A stretch of DNA of 64,000 bases from Clostridium_AD sp937920395 (GCA_052274345.1 DAVZGP010000008.1:1-64000), one strand, 5' to 3'; counted from the stretch's first letter, positions 1-8,916 are shown. A program made the numbers and translations. Notes: a model not told the origin generated them from the sequence alone.

Positions 1-142
1 CCAAATCTTAAAAGTTATCCACAGTTTTTATTTTTGAATTCTGCAAGCCCCTATAAATATATATATACATATTAATCATCATATGTATATATTCCTTAAT
101 ATTACTAAGCTTTTTAACTAATGTCAAATTTTCATTAAATGA

Positions 143-181
143 AAAGGAGTATAAATTTCCATAAGATATTTATACTCCTTT
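143..181. terminator. Intrinsic terminator, 14-bp stem
   Basis: The arms at 143-156 and 168-181 are perfect inverted repeats (AAAGGAGTATAAAT and its complement) around an 11-base loop. The hairpin lies just past the stop of the minus-strand gene at 185-556 and most likely ends its transcript. T-rich sequence follows on the minus strand. Confidence 0.75.
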
Positions 182-184
182 ATA

Positions 185-556
185 TTATTTTTTATTGTTT
201 TTAACTCTGTTTGGTTTAGCTTTAGGCCTCATAACTATATCCTTTTTCTTATCTTTTTTATAACTAGTATTTGAATAATTTGATTTAGAACTAACTCTTC
301 TCTTCATAAACCCTGATAAATCCATAAACCATAAAGCAAAAATAACAAATACTCCTGGTATTACATATCTAGCTACAAAAACCGGCATAGTCGGCCATAA
401 AGCTATAGGAGCTGTAAATAATAGTATAGCTATCACAAGAACTACCCACTTATTAATTTTTATTTTATTAAGTAAATAAGTTTTTAAACCATAATATATT
501 ATAAAAATCACAATTGTAAATGCTATCATGCCAAGTATTTGCATGGCGATATTCAT
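185..556 (-). CDS. Small membrane protein of unknown function
   Basis: This 123-residue protein is not recognised as a named family. An N-terminal hydrophobic segment is followed after a short basic linker by two more hydrophobic stretches (about residues 35-52 and 56-78), so two to three membrane helices are likely. The C-terminal 40 residues are strongly basic (Lys/Arg/Asn/Ser-rich) and probably cytoplasmic. The start was set at 556 because AAAGGTGGGATTAAT precedes that ATG at good spacing, whereas an upstream ATG at 574 overlaps the ribosome site. It is a single gene with its own terminator. Function is unknown. Confidence 0.6.
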   Translation of the reverse strand: MNIAMQILGMIAFTIVIFIIYYGLKTYLLNKIKINKWVVLVIAILLFTAPIALWPTMPVFVARYVIPGVFVIFALWFMDLSGFMKRRVSSKSNYSNTSYKKDKKKDIVMRPKAKPNRVKNNKK

Positions 557-1103
557 ATTAATCCCACCTTTCATATAAATAAATCTATATTATACATTAT
601 CAAACATTTTCTAATAATTATCAATAGTTTATGCATTAATTTATCGAATTATATTTGTATTAAAAATAAATTTATGCTAAAATATTTTTGGGTAGTATCG
701 ATTGTGAACTGCACTTTATTGTTTACCATATTATAAAAAATAATTAAATCGCAAAGTATTTTAATTCGCGTAGCAAATTAAATTATCTGCTCATATCTTT
801 ATGAATGAGACGGCGCTTCATAAATATCAATCTCTCAGTTATCTGAGATGTTTTTTTAGATTTACTAATTGAAAATATATCATACTAGTGGTTGCAGCTC
901 CAAAGGAGATGACTTAACCTCTAGCATTCTTTTAAATATAAACAATTCATGTGCAATCGCATACTCACTTTACCCTATTTTATTATAAAATTAACTGTTT
1001 CTAAATTTACTAGTTAATTATTTTCCTTTATAAAAACTAAAATCTTAAATTTTAGTTTTTATATTCATTTAAATAATATTTAGAAATCTAGGAGGATTAA
1101 CAA
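557..1103. other. Intergenic region upstream of panB
   Basis: No credible gene is visible in this 547-base AT-rich gap. It holds a 6-bp hairpin (833-848) followed by a run of T on the plus strand, which looks like a terminator, although no plus-strand gene precedes it. It also holds a 24-base motif at 895-918 that recurs at 26909-26932, and a perfect 13-bp inverted repeat at 1031-1061 just ahead of panB. A 65-codon reading frame at 539-736 was judged spurious. Confidence 0.5.
1031..1061 (+). promoter_or_regulatory. Perfect 13-bp inverted repeat ahead of panB
   Basis: TAAAAACTAAAAT (1031-1043) and its exact complement (1049-1061) flank a 5-base loop, 43 bases before the panB start codon. The right arm ends in a run of five T. 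It could be an attenuating terminator in the panB leader or an operator for a dimeric repressor. The sequence does not decide which. Confidence 0.45.
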
Positions 1104-1931
1104 TTGAAAAATTCTGTTTCAACATTTATATCTGCAAAAAAATCAGGTATTAAATTAACAATGCTTACAGCTTATGATTATTCAATGGCTAAAATTATTG
1201 ATGAATCTGGCGTTAATGGTATTTTAGTAGGAGATTCATTAGGTATGGTTTGCCTTGGGTACAAAGATACCTTAAGTGTCACTATGGATGACATGCTTCA
1301 TCATACTAAAGCAGTTGTTCGCGGCACTAAAAACGCTCTTGTAGTGGGAGACATGCCTTTTATGTCTTACCAAACGTCAATATATGATGCAGTTAAAAAT
1401 GCAGGGCGATTCCTACAAGAAGCGGGAGCCGCAGCTGTAAAACTTGAAGGTGGAGCTGTAGTTTGTCCTCAAATTAAGGCTATAGTTGATGCTCAAATAC
1501 CTGTTATCGGTCATATCGGACTAACTCCACAATCTGTTAATATATTTGGTGGTTTTAAAGTCCAAGGAAACAATAGCATTGATGCTAAAAAACTTATTGA
1601 AGATGCTAAAAAGATAGAAGCTGCAGGTGCTTTTGCTATTGTGCTTGAATGTATACCCGCAAAACTTGCAGACCTTATATCAAATGCAGTAACTATCCCT
1701 ACTATTGGAATAGGGGCTGGTGGTGGCTGTGACGGTCAAATTTTAGTATATCAAGATATGTTAAATATGTTCGAAGATTTTAAACCAAAATTTGTAAAAA
1801 GCTTTGCAAACGTCGGTGATTTAATGAGATCTGGATTTAAATCATATATTAAAGAAGTAACAGAAGGAACTTTTCCAGCAAGTGAACACAGCTTTAAAAT
1901 AAATGATGAAATTTTAAAAAGTTTGTATTAA
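1104..1931 (+). CDS. panB: 3-methyl-2-oxobutanoate hydroxymethyltransferase
   Basis: This enzyme makes ketopantoate from 2-oxoisovalerate and 5,10-methylene-tetrahydrofolate, the first committed step to pantothenate and CoA. The 275-residue length is normal for PanB. The metal-binding signature GDSLGM (about residue 43), GHIGLTPQS (about residue 137) and the glycine-rich IGIGAGGGCDGQ near residue 200 are all present. It starts with TTG, 7 bases after a strong GGAGGA site (1091-1096). panC follows 107 bases downstream on the same strand, so the two probably form one transcript. panD, often the third gene of such operons, is not in the window. Confidence 0.95.
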   Translation: MKNSVSTFISAKKSGIKLTMLTAYDYSMAKIIDESGVNGILVGDSLGMVCLGYKDTLSVTMDDMLHHTKAVVRGTKNALVVGDMPFMSYQTSIYDAVKNAGRFLQEAGAAAVKLEGGAVVCPQIKAIVDAQIPVIGHIGLTPQSVNIFGGFKVQGNNSIDAKKLIEDAKKIEAAGAFAIVLECIPAKLADLISNAVTIPTIGIGAGGGCDGQILVYQDMLNMFEDFKPKFVKSFANVGDLMRSGFKSYIKEVTEGTFPASEHSFKINDEILKSLY

Positions 1932-1971
1932 TATATTTAAACTTTACTTAAGAAAGGAAGTGTAACAGGCA

Positions 1972-2011
1972 TTAATAACTTTTAAATATATTTCAGAATG
2001 AAATGATTTAA
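1972..2011 (+). repeat. Degenerate copy of the TTAACGAC short repeat
   Basis: A 40-base stretch between panB and panC starts TTAATAAC and ends TTAA. It carries the core ATTTCAGAATGAA that also occurs at 4095-4124 and, on the other strand, at 26085-26106. It may be an internally deleted relative of the ~108-bp elements at 25999, 26797 and 51887. The match is short, so membership is tentative. Confidence 0.35.
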
Positions 2012-2038
2012 TAATATGTTACTATTGCCTCTAAAAAT

Positions 2039-2884
2039 ATGAAGACTATAAATACTATAAAAGAAGCTCGTCATCAAGTCAAAGTTTGGAAAAAAGAAGG
2101 TTATAGCATCGCCTTAGTTCCTACTATGGGATCTTTGCATGCAGGTCATGCAAGTCTAATAAGCCGTGCTGCAAAAGAAAATGAGAAAGTTGTGGTAAGC
2201 ATATTTGTAAATCCAATACAATTTGCTCCTAGTGAAGATCTAGATTCTTACCCAAGAGATCTACATAAAGATGAAATTATTTGCGAGGGTGCTGGTGCAG
2301 ATTTAATATTTGCACCAAAAGCTACCGAAATGTATTATAAAGACATAGAAGCAAGTGTCAGTGTTAAAGAACTTGCAATAGGTCTTTGTGGCGCTAAAAG
2401 ACCAAATCATTTTGCCGGAGTATGTACAGTAGTTTCAAAACTTTTTAATATAATCCCTGCAGATAAAGCTTATTTTGGTGAAAAAGATGCTCAACAATTA
2501 GCTATAATAAAAAGAATGGTAAGAGACTTAAATTTTGATATAGAAATTATTGGTTGCCCAATTATACGTGAAAAAGATGGTCTAGCAAAAAGCTCACGTA
2601 ATATTTACCTATCATCAAAAGAAAGAGTAGCCGCTTTAATTCTAAACAAAAGTTTAACTAAATGTAGAGAAGCATTGTCAACTGGTGAAAAATCATCAAA
2701 ACTTCTAAAAAAAATTATAAAGGATCAAATTGAAACCGAAGTTTTGGCAAGGATTGATTATATAGAAATTGTAGATACTTTGTCCCTTAATATTATAGAT
2801 TTTGTAAATAAGCCCATTCTTGTTGCCATAGCCATATATATTGGAAAAACAAGATTAATAGATAATTTTATATATGAAGATTAA
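2039..2884 (+). CDS. panC: Pantothenate synthetase
   Basis: PanC condenses pantoate with beta-alanine using ATP, through a pantoyl-adenylate, to give pantothenate. The 281-residue protein has the nucleotidyl-transferase HIGH-type motif PTMGSLHAGH (residues 28-37), FVNPIQF (about residue 59) and the KMSKS-like segment DGLAKSSRN near residue 182. The ATG at 2039 has no Shine-Dalgarno sequence in the usual place. A good AGAAAGGAAG lies about 80 bases upstream (1951-1960), separated from the ATG by an inverted repeat (1962-1967 with 2017-2022) and a short-repeat relic. Translation may therefore depend on folding or on panB. Confidence 0.94.
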   Translation: MKTINTIKEARHQVKVWKKEGYSIALVPTMGSLHAGHASLISRAAKENEKVVVSIFVNPIQFAPSEDLDSYPRDLHKDEIICEGAGADLIFAPKATEMYYKDIEASVSVKELAIGLCGAKRPNHFAGVCTVVSKLFNIIPADKAYFGEKDAQQLAIIKRMVRDLNFDIEIIGCPIIREKDGLAKSSRNIYLSSKERVAALILNKSLTKCREALSTGEKSSKLLKKIIKDQIETEVLARIDYIEIVDTLSLNIIDFVNKPILVAIAIYIGKTRLIDNFIYED

Positions 2885-2970
2885 TAAAATATTTTTTTAA
2901 TACTGTAATAATTTTAAAATAATTGTAAACAATAATATCACAAGACTTTATGAAAGAGGAGATGTTTACA

Positions 2971-3192
2971 ATGAAAGCATTAGATGGTACAGCACTAGTA
3001 TTAGTTATTATAGGAGCTATAAATTGGGGATTAATTGGATTCTTTAAATTTGATTTAGTGTCAAGCTTATTTGGTACTGGATCAGCGTTAACAAGAATTA
3101 TTTTTGCTCTAGTAGGTTTATGTGGCTTATATGCTTTATCTTTTCTCGGAAGAGACAGAGATAGCAACAGAGACAGAACTGAAGTTAAATAA
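2971..3192 (+). CDS. DUF378 family small membrane protein
   Basis: This 73-residue protein matches the DUF378 (YuzA-like) family of Firmicutes. It shows two hydrophobic helices with the family-typical AINWGLIGFF in the first (about residues 9-30), a second helix with IIFALVGLCGLYAL, and a polar Arg/Asp-rich tail. The ATG at 2971 was chosen because GAGGAG (2956-2961) lies 9 bases before it. Upstream in-frame ATGs overlap the ribosome site. The family has no established function. A bidirectional terminator follows. Confidence 0.8.
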   Translation: MKALDGTALVLVIIGAINWGLIGFFKFDLVSSLFGTGSALTRIIFALVGLCGLYALSFLGRDRDSNRDRTEVK

Positions 3193-3214
3193 TATCTAAA
3201 TAAATATATTAAAG

Positions 3215-3254
3215 ATATAAAAGAAACCGGATAAAAATTCGGCTTCTTTTATAT
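3215..3254. terminator. Bidirectional terminator between convergent genes
   Basis: ATATAAAAGAAACCG and a near-perfect complement (about 3240-3254) form a long A/T-flanked stem between the DUF378 gene (plus) and the coiled-coil gene (minus). It should stop transcripts from both sides. Confidence 0.75.
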
Positions 3255-3256
3255 TT

Positions 3257-3697
3257 TTAGTTAAATCTTAATTGTACCAAAGCCATTCTTTCTGTCACTC
3301 TTATCACAATTAAACTTTGTGCTCGTTTTTTATTTACATCTTGTATAATTTTAGAATATTTTTTATCTAACATCATTATCATAGTGCCTGCTTTAGATTG
3401 AATTTCATACCCATTAGACCTTTTTACTATAACTAAATTTTCCCATTGGTGGGGAGTATATTTTATAAAATTCATTTCGAAAATTATTCCCTGTTGCTGA
3501 AGTAAGATAAGTAAACTATTATACTGATCACGGAGCATATTATTTGTAAATTTTAATCCATTGTTAGTAAGGTTATTCTGTTCTAGTAACTTACTTTGCT
3601 TTATTAGTTCTAGTTCATGTTGATCTTTTATAAGGTCTAACTTCTTTATTTTACGATTCATGTTTTCTAAATAATAATTCTTATTATCTTTATCCAT
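3257..3697 (-). CDS. Unknown protein with N-terminal coiled coil
   Basis: The 146-residue protein is not recognised. The first ~75 residues are charged and Leu/Ile/Gln-rich with heptad spacing, which suggests a coiled coil. The remaining ~70 residues look like a small mixed alpha/beta domain ending in a hydrophobic strand. No signal peptide or membrane helix is seen. The start at 3697 follows AAGG at about 10 bases; an ATG at 3718 would add seven residues. It is divergent from another small coiled-coil gene at 3757, and the 59-base gap must hold both promoters or a shared one. Confidence 0.6.
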   Translation of the reverse strand: MDKDNKNYYLENMNRKIKKLDLIKDQHELELIKQSKLLEQNNLTNNGLKFTNNMLRDQYNSLLILLQQQGIIFEMNFIKYTPHQWENLVIVKRSNGYEIQSKAGTMIMMLDKKYSKIIQDVNKKRAQSLIVIRVTERMALVQLRFN

Positions 3698-3756
3698 TAT
3701 TATTACCTTGCCTTTCATAGTATTCTTTAGGTAGAATAGAGTTGAGGTGATTATAT

Positions 3757-4065
3757 ATGAATAAATTTATAGACTTGATTATTTACGCTTTAGAACATAT
3801 AGGTAAAAGTAGCAAATTATATCTTACAACATTTTATAATAAAATATACTTCTTAATCAATAAGAATTTTACTTTAAATAAAATTTATAGTCCTATTCTA
3901 AAAGAAAAAGTGGATACAAACAAGAGATTACAACAAGCAATAAACATTTTAAATCATAAAAATAAAGATGTTCAACATAACATATTAAATTTAAAAACCG
4001 AAAATACATTACTTCAAGACAAAATATCTATAATTGAAGATCTAATAACAAAACGACATGATTAA
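3757..4065 (+). CDS. Unknown small coiled-coil protein
   Basis: The 102-residue protein has no recognised family. The N-terminal half is hydrophobic-aromatic and basic. Residues 50-100 are an amphipathic, Leu/Ile/Asn-rich region likely to form a coiled coil. A clear GAGGTG site sits about 8 bases before the ATG, which supports it as a real gene. It is head-to-head with the coiled-coil gene at 3257-3697, so the two products may work together, though this is only inference from position and shared character. Confidence 0.6.
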   Translation: MNKFIDLIIYALEHIGKSSKLYLTTFYNKIYFLINKNFTLNKIYSPILKEKVDTNKRLQQAINILNHKNKDVQHNILNLKTENTLLQDKISIIEDLITKRHD

Positions 4066-4094
4066 TTATAATATAAATTAAAAGGAGCAGTATA

Positions 4095-4124
4095 TTAACG
4101 ACATTTCAGAATGAAAGTCCTTAA
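4095..4124 (+). repeat. 30-bp palindromic relic of the TTAACGAC element
   Basis: It begins with TTAACGACATTTCAGAATGA and ends with CCTTAA. The left end matches the terminal repeat of the ~108-bp elements at 51887-51994 and 25999-26106. It looks like a version with the interior deleted. It lies in the gap between the coiled-coil gene and plsC. Confidence 0.5.
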
Positions 4125-4147
4125 TACGCTGCAACCAAGTAGATAAT

Positions 4148-4882
4148 TCAACCGATTCTTTCCGTATTTTCCTTGTTCAAATTATTTTGAATTATATTTT
4201 GTACTACATCTGATATATTAGCTTTTTCTTCCTTAGACATTCCATCAAGATATATGGGTTTACCAAAGATAATCTTAGCACTTGCGCCCTTAATTTTTTC
4301 ATTATTACCTTCCCATGCAGTATATGTATCATACAATGTTATAGGAACAATAGGAACTCCTGCTTTTATCGCAAGCCTCATACTACCCTTTTTAAATTCT
4401 CCCATAGTATTACTTCTACTTCTAGTTCCTTCTGGAAAGATAAGCATAGAATATCCATTTTTCAAATATTCAACGCCTTGTGCAATTGCCTTAAGCGCCT
4501 CTCTTGGATTTTCTCTATCCATAAATACACAATGAATTTGTTTCATCCAATAACTCATTATTGGTATCTTTATCATGCTTTTTTTAGCAACAGCTCCCGT
4601 TATATTATTCATATTAGCTAATATTGCCGGTATATCGAAATTACTTTGGTGATTTCCAACAAAAAGACAAGCCTCCTTTGGTATATTTTCTTTTCCTATA
4701 ACTTTTAAATTTAAATCTGCAGACCTTAATACAAACTTAGCCCAATTTGTAGCCACTTTAAATAGGTATACCTCTGCTTCTTTTATAGATATTTTCCTTT
4801 TTATTCTGTTAAGTTTTTGTTTCTTAAAGTTTATCCAAATCAAATTAGTAATAATAAGTATATAAAAATATATAGTTCTCAT
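4148..4882 (-). CDS. plsC: 1-acyl-sn-glycerol-3-phosphate acyltransferase
   Basis: This membrane enzyme adds the second acyl chain to lysophosphatidic acid to make phosphatidic acid. The 244-residue protein has one N-terminal hydrophobic segment (residues 3-19), the catalytic HX4D motif NHQSNFD (His78, Asp83) and the substrate motif FPEGTRS (149-155). Both are in the expected order and spacing for the LPLAT family. GGAAGGA sits 8 bases before the ATG at 4882. It stands alone between a plus-strand gene and a divergent plus-strand gene at 5035. It might be one of several PlsC paralogues in the genome. Confidence 0.92.
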   Translation of the reverse strand: MRTIYFYILIITNLIWINFKKQKLNRIKRKISIKEAEVYLFKVATNWAKFVLRSADLNLKVIGKENIPKEACLFVGNHQSNFDIPAILANMNNITGAVAKKSMIKIPIMSYWMKQIHCVFMDRENPREALKAIAQGVEYLKNGYSMLIFPEGTRSRSNTMGEFKKGSMRLAIKAGVPIVPITLYDTYTAWEGNNEKIKGASAKIIFGKPIYLDGMSKEEKANISDVVQNIIQNNLNKENTERIG

Positions 4883-5034
4883 ATATCTGTTCCTTCCATG
4901 ATTTAATTTAATTACATATTTAATTATACTAGTTAATAAGCTTTATTTCAAATTTACCCGATAATATTGATATTTATTTATGCATTTGGGCAACATCATT
5001 TATGTAAATAAATAATATATAGGAGCTTAACTTT

Positions 5035-5907
5035 ATGACAAAGAAAACCCGGTTAAAATATGTCTTAGTTTGTATTTCAATAATTTTTGTTATAGTATGT
5101 GTAACTATAAGTTACAGGTCTACTATAAAAACTAACCTAGACTTAGAAGATAATATGATAACTCATTTTATTGATGTCGGGCAAGGTGATTGCACTCTTA
5201 TTCAAGTTAATAATAAGAACCTACTAATTGATAGCGGCACAAGTGATTCAAAGCAAAAATTAATTAGATATTTGAAAAAAAATAATATCACCAAACTAGA
5301 CTTTATAGTTGCAACACATCCTCATGAAGATCACATAGGAGGTATGGCAAATGTAATCAAAAACTTTGAAGTTGGCGAATTTTGGGCCCCAAAAGCCGTA
5401 GCAACTACTCAATCATTTAATGATATGATTGATGCTCTTCGGGCTAAAAACCTAAAAATAAAAATAGCTACACCAAATACCTCTTTAAATTTAGGTCCAA
5501 GTACCACTTGTATTATATTATCGCCAAATAAAACAACCTATGATAATGTAAATAACTACTCCTCTGCCCTAAGGATAACTTATAAGAATTCAACTTATTT
5601 ATTTACGGGTGATATAGAAACCCAAGCTGAAGATGAAATAATGGCTAATGGTTATGATCTATCAGCCCAGGTACTTAAAGTTGCACATCATGGTAGTAAA
5701 ACATCTTCTTCAAAAGAGTTTTTAGATAAAGTGTCTCCAAAAATTGCTATTATAAGTTGTGGCATTGACAATGATTATGGCCACCCAAATAAAGAAACAT
5801 TGGATAGGCTCAAAAAAATCAACTGCATCGTCTATAGAACAGACATAGATAAAACTATTGTACTTGTAAGTGATGGGGCAAAAATAAAGAAACTTACGGG
5901 AAATTAA
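5035..5907 (+). CDS. ComEC/Rec2-type metallo-beta-lactamase-fold hydrolase, secreted or anchored
   Basis: The 290-residue protein has one N-terminal membrane helix (about residues 9-27), then a metallo-beta-lactamase fold with FIDVGQGD (45-52), the metal motif THPHEDH (94-100; His95, His97, Asp99, His100) and later VAHHGS. These are typical of the C-terminal ComEC domain, found here as a stand-alone protein without the competence channel domain. Such proteins probably act outside the membrane as a hydrolase or nuclease; the substrate is unknown. TAGGAGC precedes the ATG. It is a single gene, with no other competence genes nearby. Confidence 0.85.
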   Translation: MTKKTRLKYVLVCISIIFVIVCVTISYRSTIKTNLDLEDNMITHFIDVGQGDCTLIQVNNKNLLIDSGTSDSKQKLIRYLKKNNITKLDFIVATHPHEDHIGGMANVIKNFEVGEFWAPKAVATTQSFNDMIDALRAKNLKIKIATPNTSLNLGPSTTCIILSPNKTTYDNVNNYSSALRITYKNSTYLFTGDIETQAEDEIMANGYDLSAQVLKVAHHGSKTSSSKEFLDKVSPKIAIISCGIDNDYGHPNKETLDRLKKINCIVYRTDIDKTIVLVSDGAKIKKLTGN

Positions 5908-5939
5908 ATTTATTTTTAAAACTCTTACTAAAATGAAAC

Positions 5940-6434
5940 TCATCGAATAAACCATACATAATAGCAATTTCTTTTAAAGTAATAAGAAGATAATATCCTA
6001 TTAACAATTTCATCTCCTAAAAAACTGTTTGGATTAAATACTGAAGATTCTAGCTCTACTAGTAATTGTAATAATAATGAAATACACATTTTTTTAGCAA
6101 TAATATTTTCCTCATTTGGATTAGAAGGTAATTCATAAGTAATATAATCCTTCTCATCTATATCAAAATGAAGGAATATACATTCTGATCCTTTTGGGCT
6201 ATTTGCATCAGAAAAATGATAGTTATTACCAGTTAAGAAAAACACATCTGCTTCTTGTGCAATAATTTTATCATCTCCTTGGCAAAGATGAAAATGTCCT
6301 TTTGAAACATAAGCTAAATCATGATAAAACATAGTTCTACTTGGATGAGGCATTGATTTTGAATATGTTATCCTACTACATTCTTTTAACATTCTTACTT
6401 TTTCAAGAGATAAATAATTATATATCATATGCAC
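5940..6434 (-). pseudogene. Truncated AraC-family regulator (sensor domain only)
   Basis: About 164 codons encode a cupin-like AraC N-terminal sensor domain (a YVSKGHFHL-type strand, then FFLTGNNYHF and IFLHFDID). The C-terminal double helix-turn-helix DNA-binding domain is absent; the frame ends in unrelated sequence. The 5' end is also poor. The best ribosome site (AAAAGGA near 6450) leads to an ATG in another frame that soon stops, which suggests a frameshift. It is divergent from the broken GH127 gene and was probably its regulator, so the whole locus is decaying. Confidence 0.7.
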
Positions 6435-6528
6435 AATTGTACATGCTATTTTCCTTTTTATTAATTCATTAATTAAATAAAATAATCTATACTTTCATAT
6501 ATATAAATAATTTTGTGAGATGGTATAT

Positions 6529-8000
6529 ATGGAAAAAGTACCTTTAAAAAATATTAAGATAACAGATAGCATTTGGAGTTATTATAGAAATCTTACTAAA
6601 AATGTAGTAATTCCGTACCAATGAGAAGCCCTTAACGATAGAATTGAAGATGCTTCACCAAGTGGATGCATAAATAACTTTAAAATTTCAGCTGGTGAAA
6701 AAGAAGGTAATTATGTAGGAATGGTCTTCCAAGATAGTGATCTTGGTAAAAGGCGTTTCTTAGATATTATCAACAAATATGCTGATTATATTTATTCCAT
6801 TTTTGGTGAAGAGGAAGGCAAAATAAAAGGATACGATGGACATGAAGAAGTTAAACTCGCTTTAATGAAGTTATATCACGTAACGGCTAATGAAAACTAT
6901 TTAAAGTTAGCTGATTATTTTCTAGAAGAACGTGGCAAAGATCAATATTACTTTAATACTGAATGGGAGAATAATGGAGGTGTCTCTCATTGGTCAAAAT
7001 AAAAATGTCCTGCACCAACATTAAATGATAGAAAGTATTATCAAGCCCATAAACAACCGAAGTATCAAGATGATGTTGAGGGTCATTCTGTAAGAGCAGT
7101 TTATCTAGCAACAGCTATGGCGGAGGTAGCTTTAGTAAAAAAAGATGAGGAACTTCTAGCCGCGTGTAAACGATTATGGAAAAACATTACGAAATGCCGT
7201 ATGTATATAACCGGAGGTATTGGTTCAACCCGCTTTGGAGAAGCTTTCACTTTCGATTATGATTTACCTAATGATACAGCCTACGCCGAAACCTGCGTTT
7301 CTATTGGGTTAATATTTTTTGCTAATAAAATGTTACAAATAGAACCAAGTAATGAATATGCAGATATTATTAATTTAGCTTTGTACAATACAGTTCTTGC
7401 AGGTATGTCTCTTGACGGAAAAAGTTTCTTTTATGTAAATCCTTTAGAGGTTTTACCCGAAGCTTGTGAAAAGAACCTTGATTTTGAAGCTGTAAAGCCT
7501 ATTCGTCAAAAATGGTTTGGATGTGCTTGTTGTCCTCCCAATCTAGCTAGACTACTAACTTCTTTAGGTGGATATATTTATACAGTATGTGATAACACCA
7601 TTTATAATCATTTATACATAGCAAGTAAAAGTGATTTAGAAGTGAATTCAGCTAAAATTAACTTAGAACAAATAGGTAACTATCCTTTAATGATAAATTT
7701 ACAATAAAAGTAATTGTAGACAAACCTACTGAATTTACATTAGCATTAAGAATTCCAAATTGGTCAAAGGATACTAAAATAAAGGTTAATGATGAGTATA
7801 TAAAATTAGATGAGATATGTGAAAATGGATATGTTAAAATCACTAGAGTGTTCCACATGGATGTAATCTGCATAACCTTTGATTTATCCATTAAGTCTGT
7901 CATCTCTAACCCTAAAGTTAAAAGTAATGCTGGTAAAATGCAATTATGCGAATGTCTAAAAGAATTTCAGCCTCTTTTCCACTTGATTTTTATGATATGA
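6529..8000 (+). pseudogene. Broken GH127 beta-L-arabinofuranosidase gene
   Basis: The product resembles GH127 enzymes, which remove beta-L-arabinofuranose and use a zinc-bound cysteine nucleophile. AETCVSIGL and the WFGCACCPPN motif supply the expected Glu and three Cys. Several lesions are visible. TGA at 6622-6624 replaces a probable Trp codon. About 75-80 residues are missing in frame where DSDLGK joins RRFLD. TAA at 7000-7002 interrupts the gene again. A frameshift near 7690 puts the beta-sheet C-terminal part in another frame, which ends early at 8000. The intact family length is about 650 residues. It cannot make a working enzyme. Confidence 0.9.
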
Positions 8001-8036
8001 CAACACAAATCATACAATAACTTTGAATATTATTAT

Positions 8037-8089
8037 GAATCTCTTCTGCGTGGCAACCCAATATTTGTTTGTCACGCAGAAGAGATTCA
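8037..8089. terminator. Long stable hairpin after uppP
   Basis: GAATCTCTTCTGCGTG (from 8037) pairs with CACGCAGAAGAGATTC (ending 8089), giving a 16-bp GC-containing stem just past the uppP stop. The T-run is weak on both strands. It probably ends the uppP transcript on the minus strand. Confidence 0.65.
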
Positions 8090-8091
8090 TC

Positions 8092-8916
8092 TTAAATTAA
8101 AATCGTAAATTTAATTAATAGTAACAATACTACGCCTACAACAATTCTATAAATAGCAAATACCCTCATAGGTTTTGTCTTTAAATAAGCAACAAATCTT
8201 TCAACTACAAGCATTGCCACTAAAAATGCAACTACAAATCCAATTACCAAAGTAATAATTTCTCCACTACTAAAATTCATACCAGTTTTAAATAAAGTAA
8301 GTGCTGTTGCTCCTACCATCGTTGGTATTGCAAGGAAAAATGAAAACTCAGTTGCAGCGATTGTAGAAACTCCACAAATCCACCCTCCCATTATAGTAGA
8401 TGCTGATCTCGACATTCCTGGCCAAAGTGCCAAACATTGAAAACAACCTATTTTAAATGATTGTTTAATGCTTATTTTATCTACACTTTTCGTTGTATGT
8501 TTATGTCTGAATTTATTTTCTATAATAATTAATAGAATTCCTCCAACAATTAGTCCTACAGCCACAGTGCCTGGATTAAAAAGATATTCATCTATTTTAT
8601 CATTTAAAAGAAATCCCAAAAATGCAGCTGGTATAAATGCGATTATAATATTAGTCCAAAATTTAATACCTGATGGTTTAAGCTTAAAAAGTTCCACAAC
8701 TGAGCTCCATATTTTACCCCAATATAAAACTATAATAGCAAGAATTGCTCCTAATTGAATTACTACCTCAAAACTATTTGCAAACGCACCCTTAAAATTT
8801 ATAACACTTCCCACAATTATCATATGCCCAGTGGAGGAAATAGGAATAAATTCTGTTATTCCTTCGACTATTGCTATTATTATAGCTTTTAAAACCAATA
8901 TAATATTTAAATCCAT
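8092..8916 (-). CDS. uppP: Undecaprenyl-diphosphatase
   Basis: This membrane enzyme removes one phosphate from undecaprenyl pyrophosphate so the lipid carrier can be reused for peptidoglycan; overexpression of the family gives bacitracin resistance. The 274-residue protein has about eight membrane helices. It carries both family signatures: EGITEFIPISSTGH (Glu18, Glu22, His31) and PGMSRSAST (166-174, Arg170). AAGGGAG lies about 10 bases before the ATG at 8916. It is a single gene, upstream on the minus strand of the broken sugar locus. Confidence 0.95.
   Translation of the reverse strand: MDLNIILVLKAIIIAIVEGITEFIPISSTGHMIIVGSVINFKGAFANSFEVVIQLGAILAIIVLYWGKIWSSVVELFKLKPSGIKFWTNIIIAFIPAAFLGFLLNDKIDEYLFNPGTVAVGLIVGGILLIIIENKFRHKHTTKSVDKISIKQSFKIGCFQCLALWPGMSRSASTIMGGWICGVSTIAATEFSFFLAIPTMVGATALTLFKTGMNFSSGEIITLVIGFVVAFLVAMLVVERFVAYLKTKPMRVFAIYRIVVGVVLLLLIKFTILI

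Noticed and set aside
15..23. TTATCCACA, a perfect DnaA-box sequence
   Set aside because: A single copy with no cluster, no dnaA or dnaN nearby and no AT-rich unwinding array. One chance match is expected in a window of this size.
539..736. 65-codon plus-strand frame
   Set aside because: It begins inside the minus-strand membrane protein gene, has no ribosome site and has low-complexity composition.
833..848. Leader terminator of a T-box or TPP riboswitch upstream of panB
   Set aside because: The hairpin and T-run look like a terminator, but no T-box or TPP core sequence is found in front of it.
8468..8758. Antisense frames inside uppP, the EamA gene, cbiD, cobS, cobT and similar
   Set aside because: These overlap genes with clear catalytic motifs and show composition typical of shadows.
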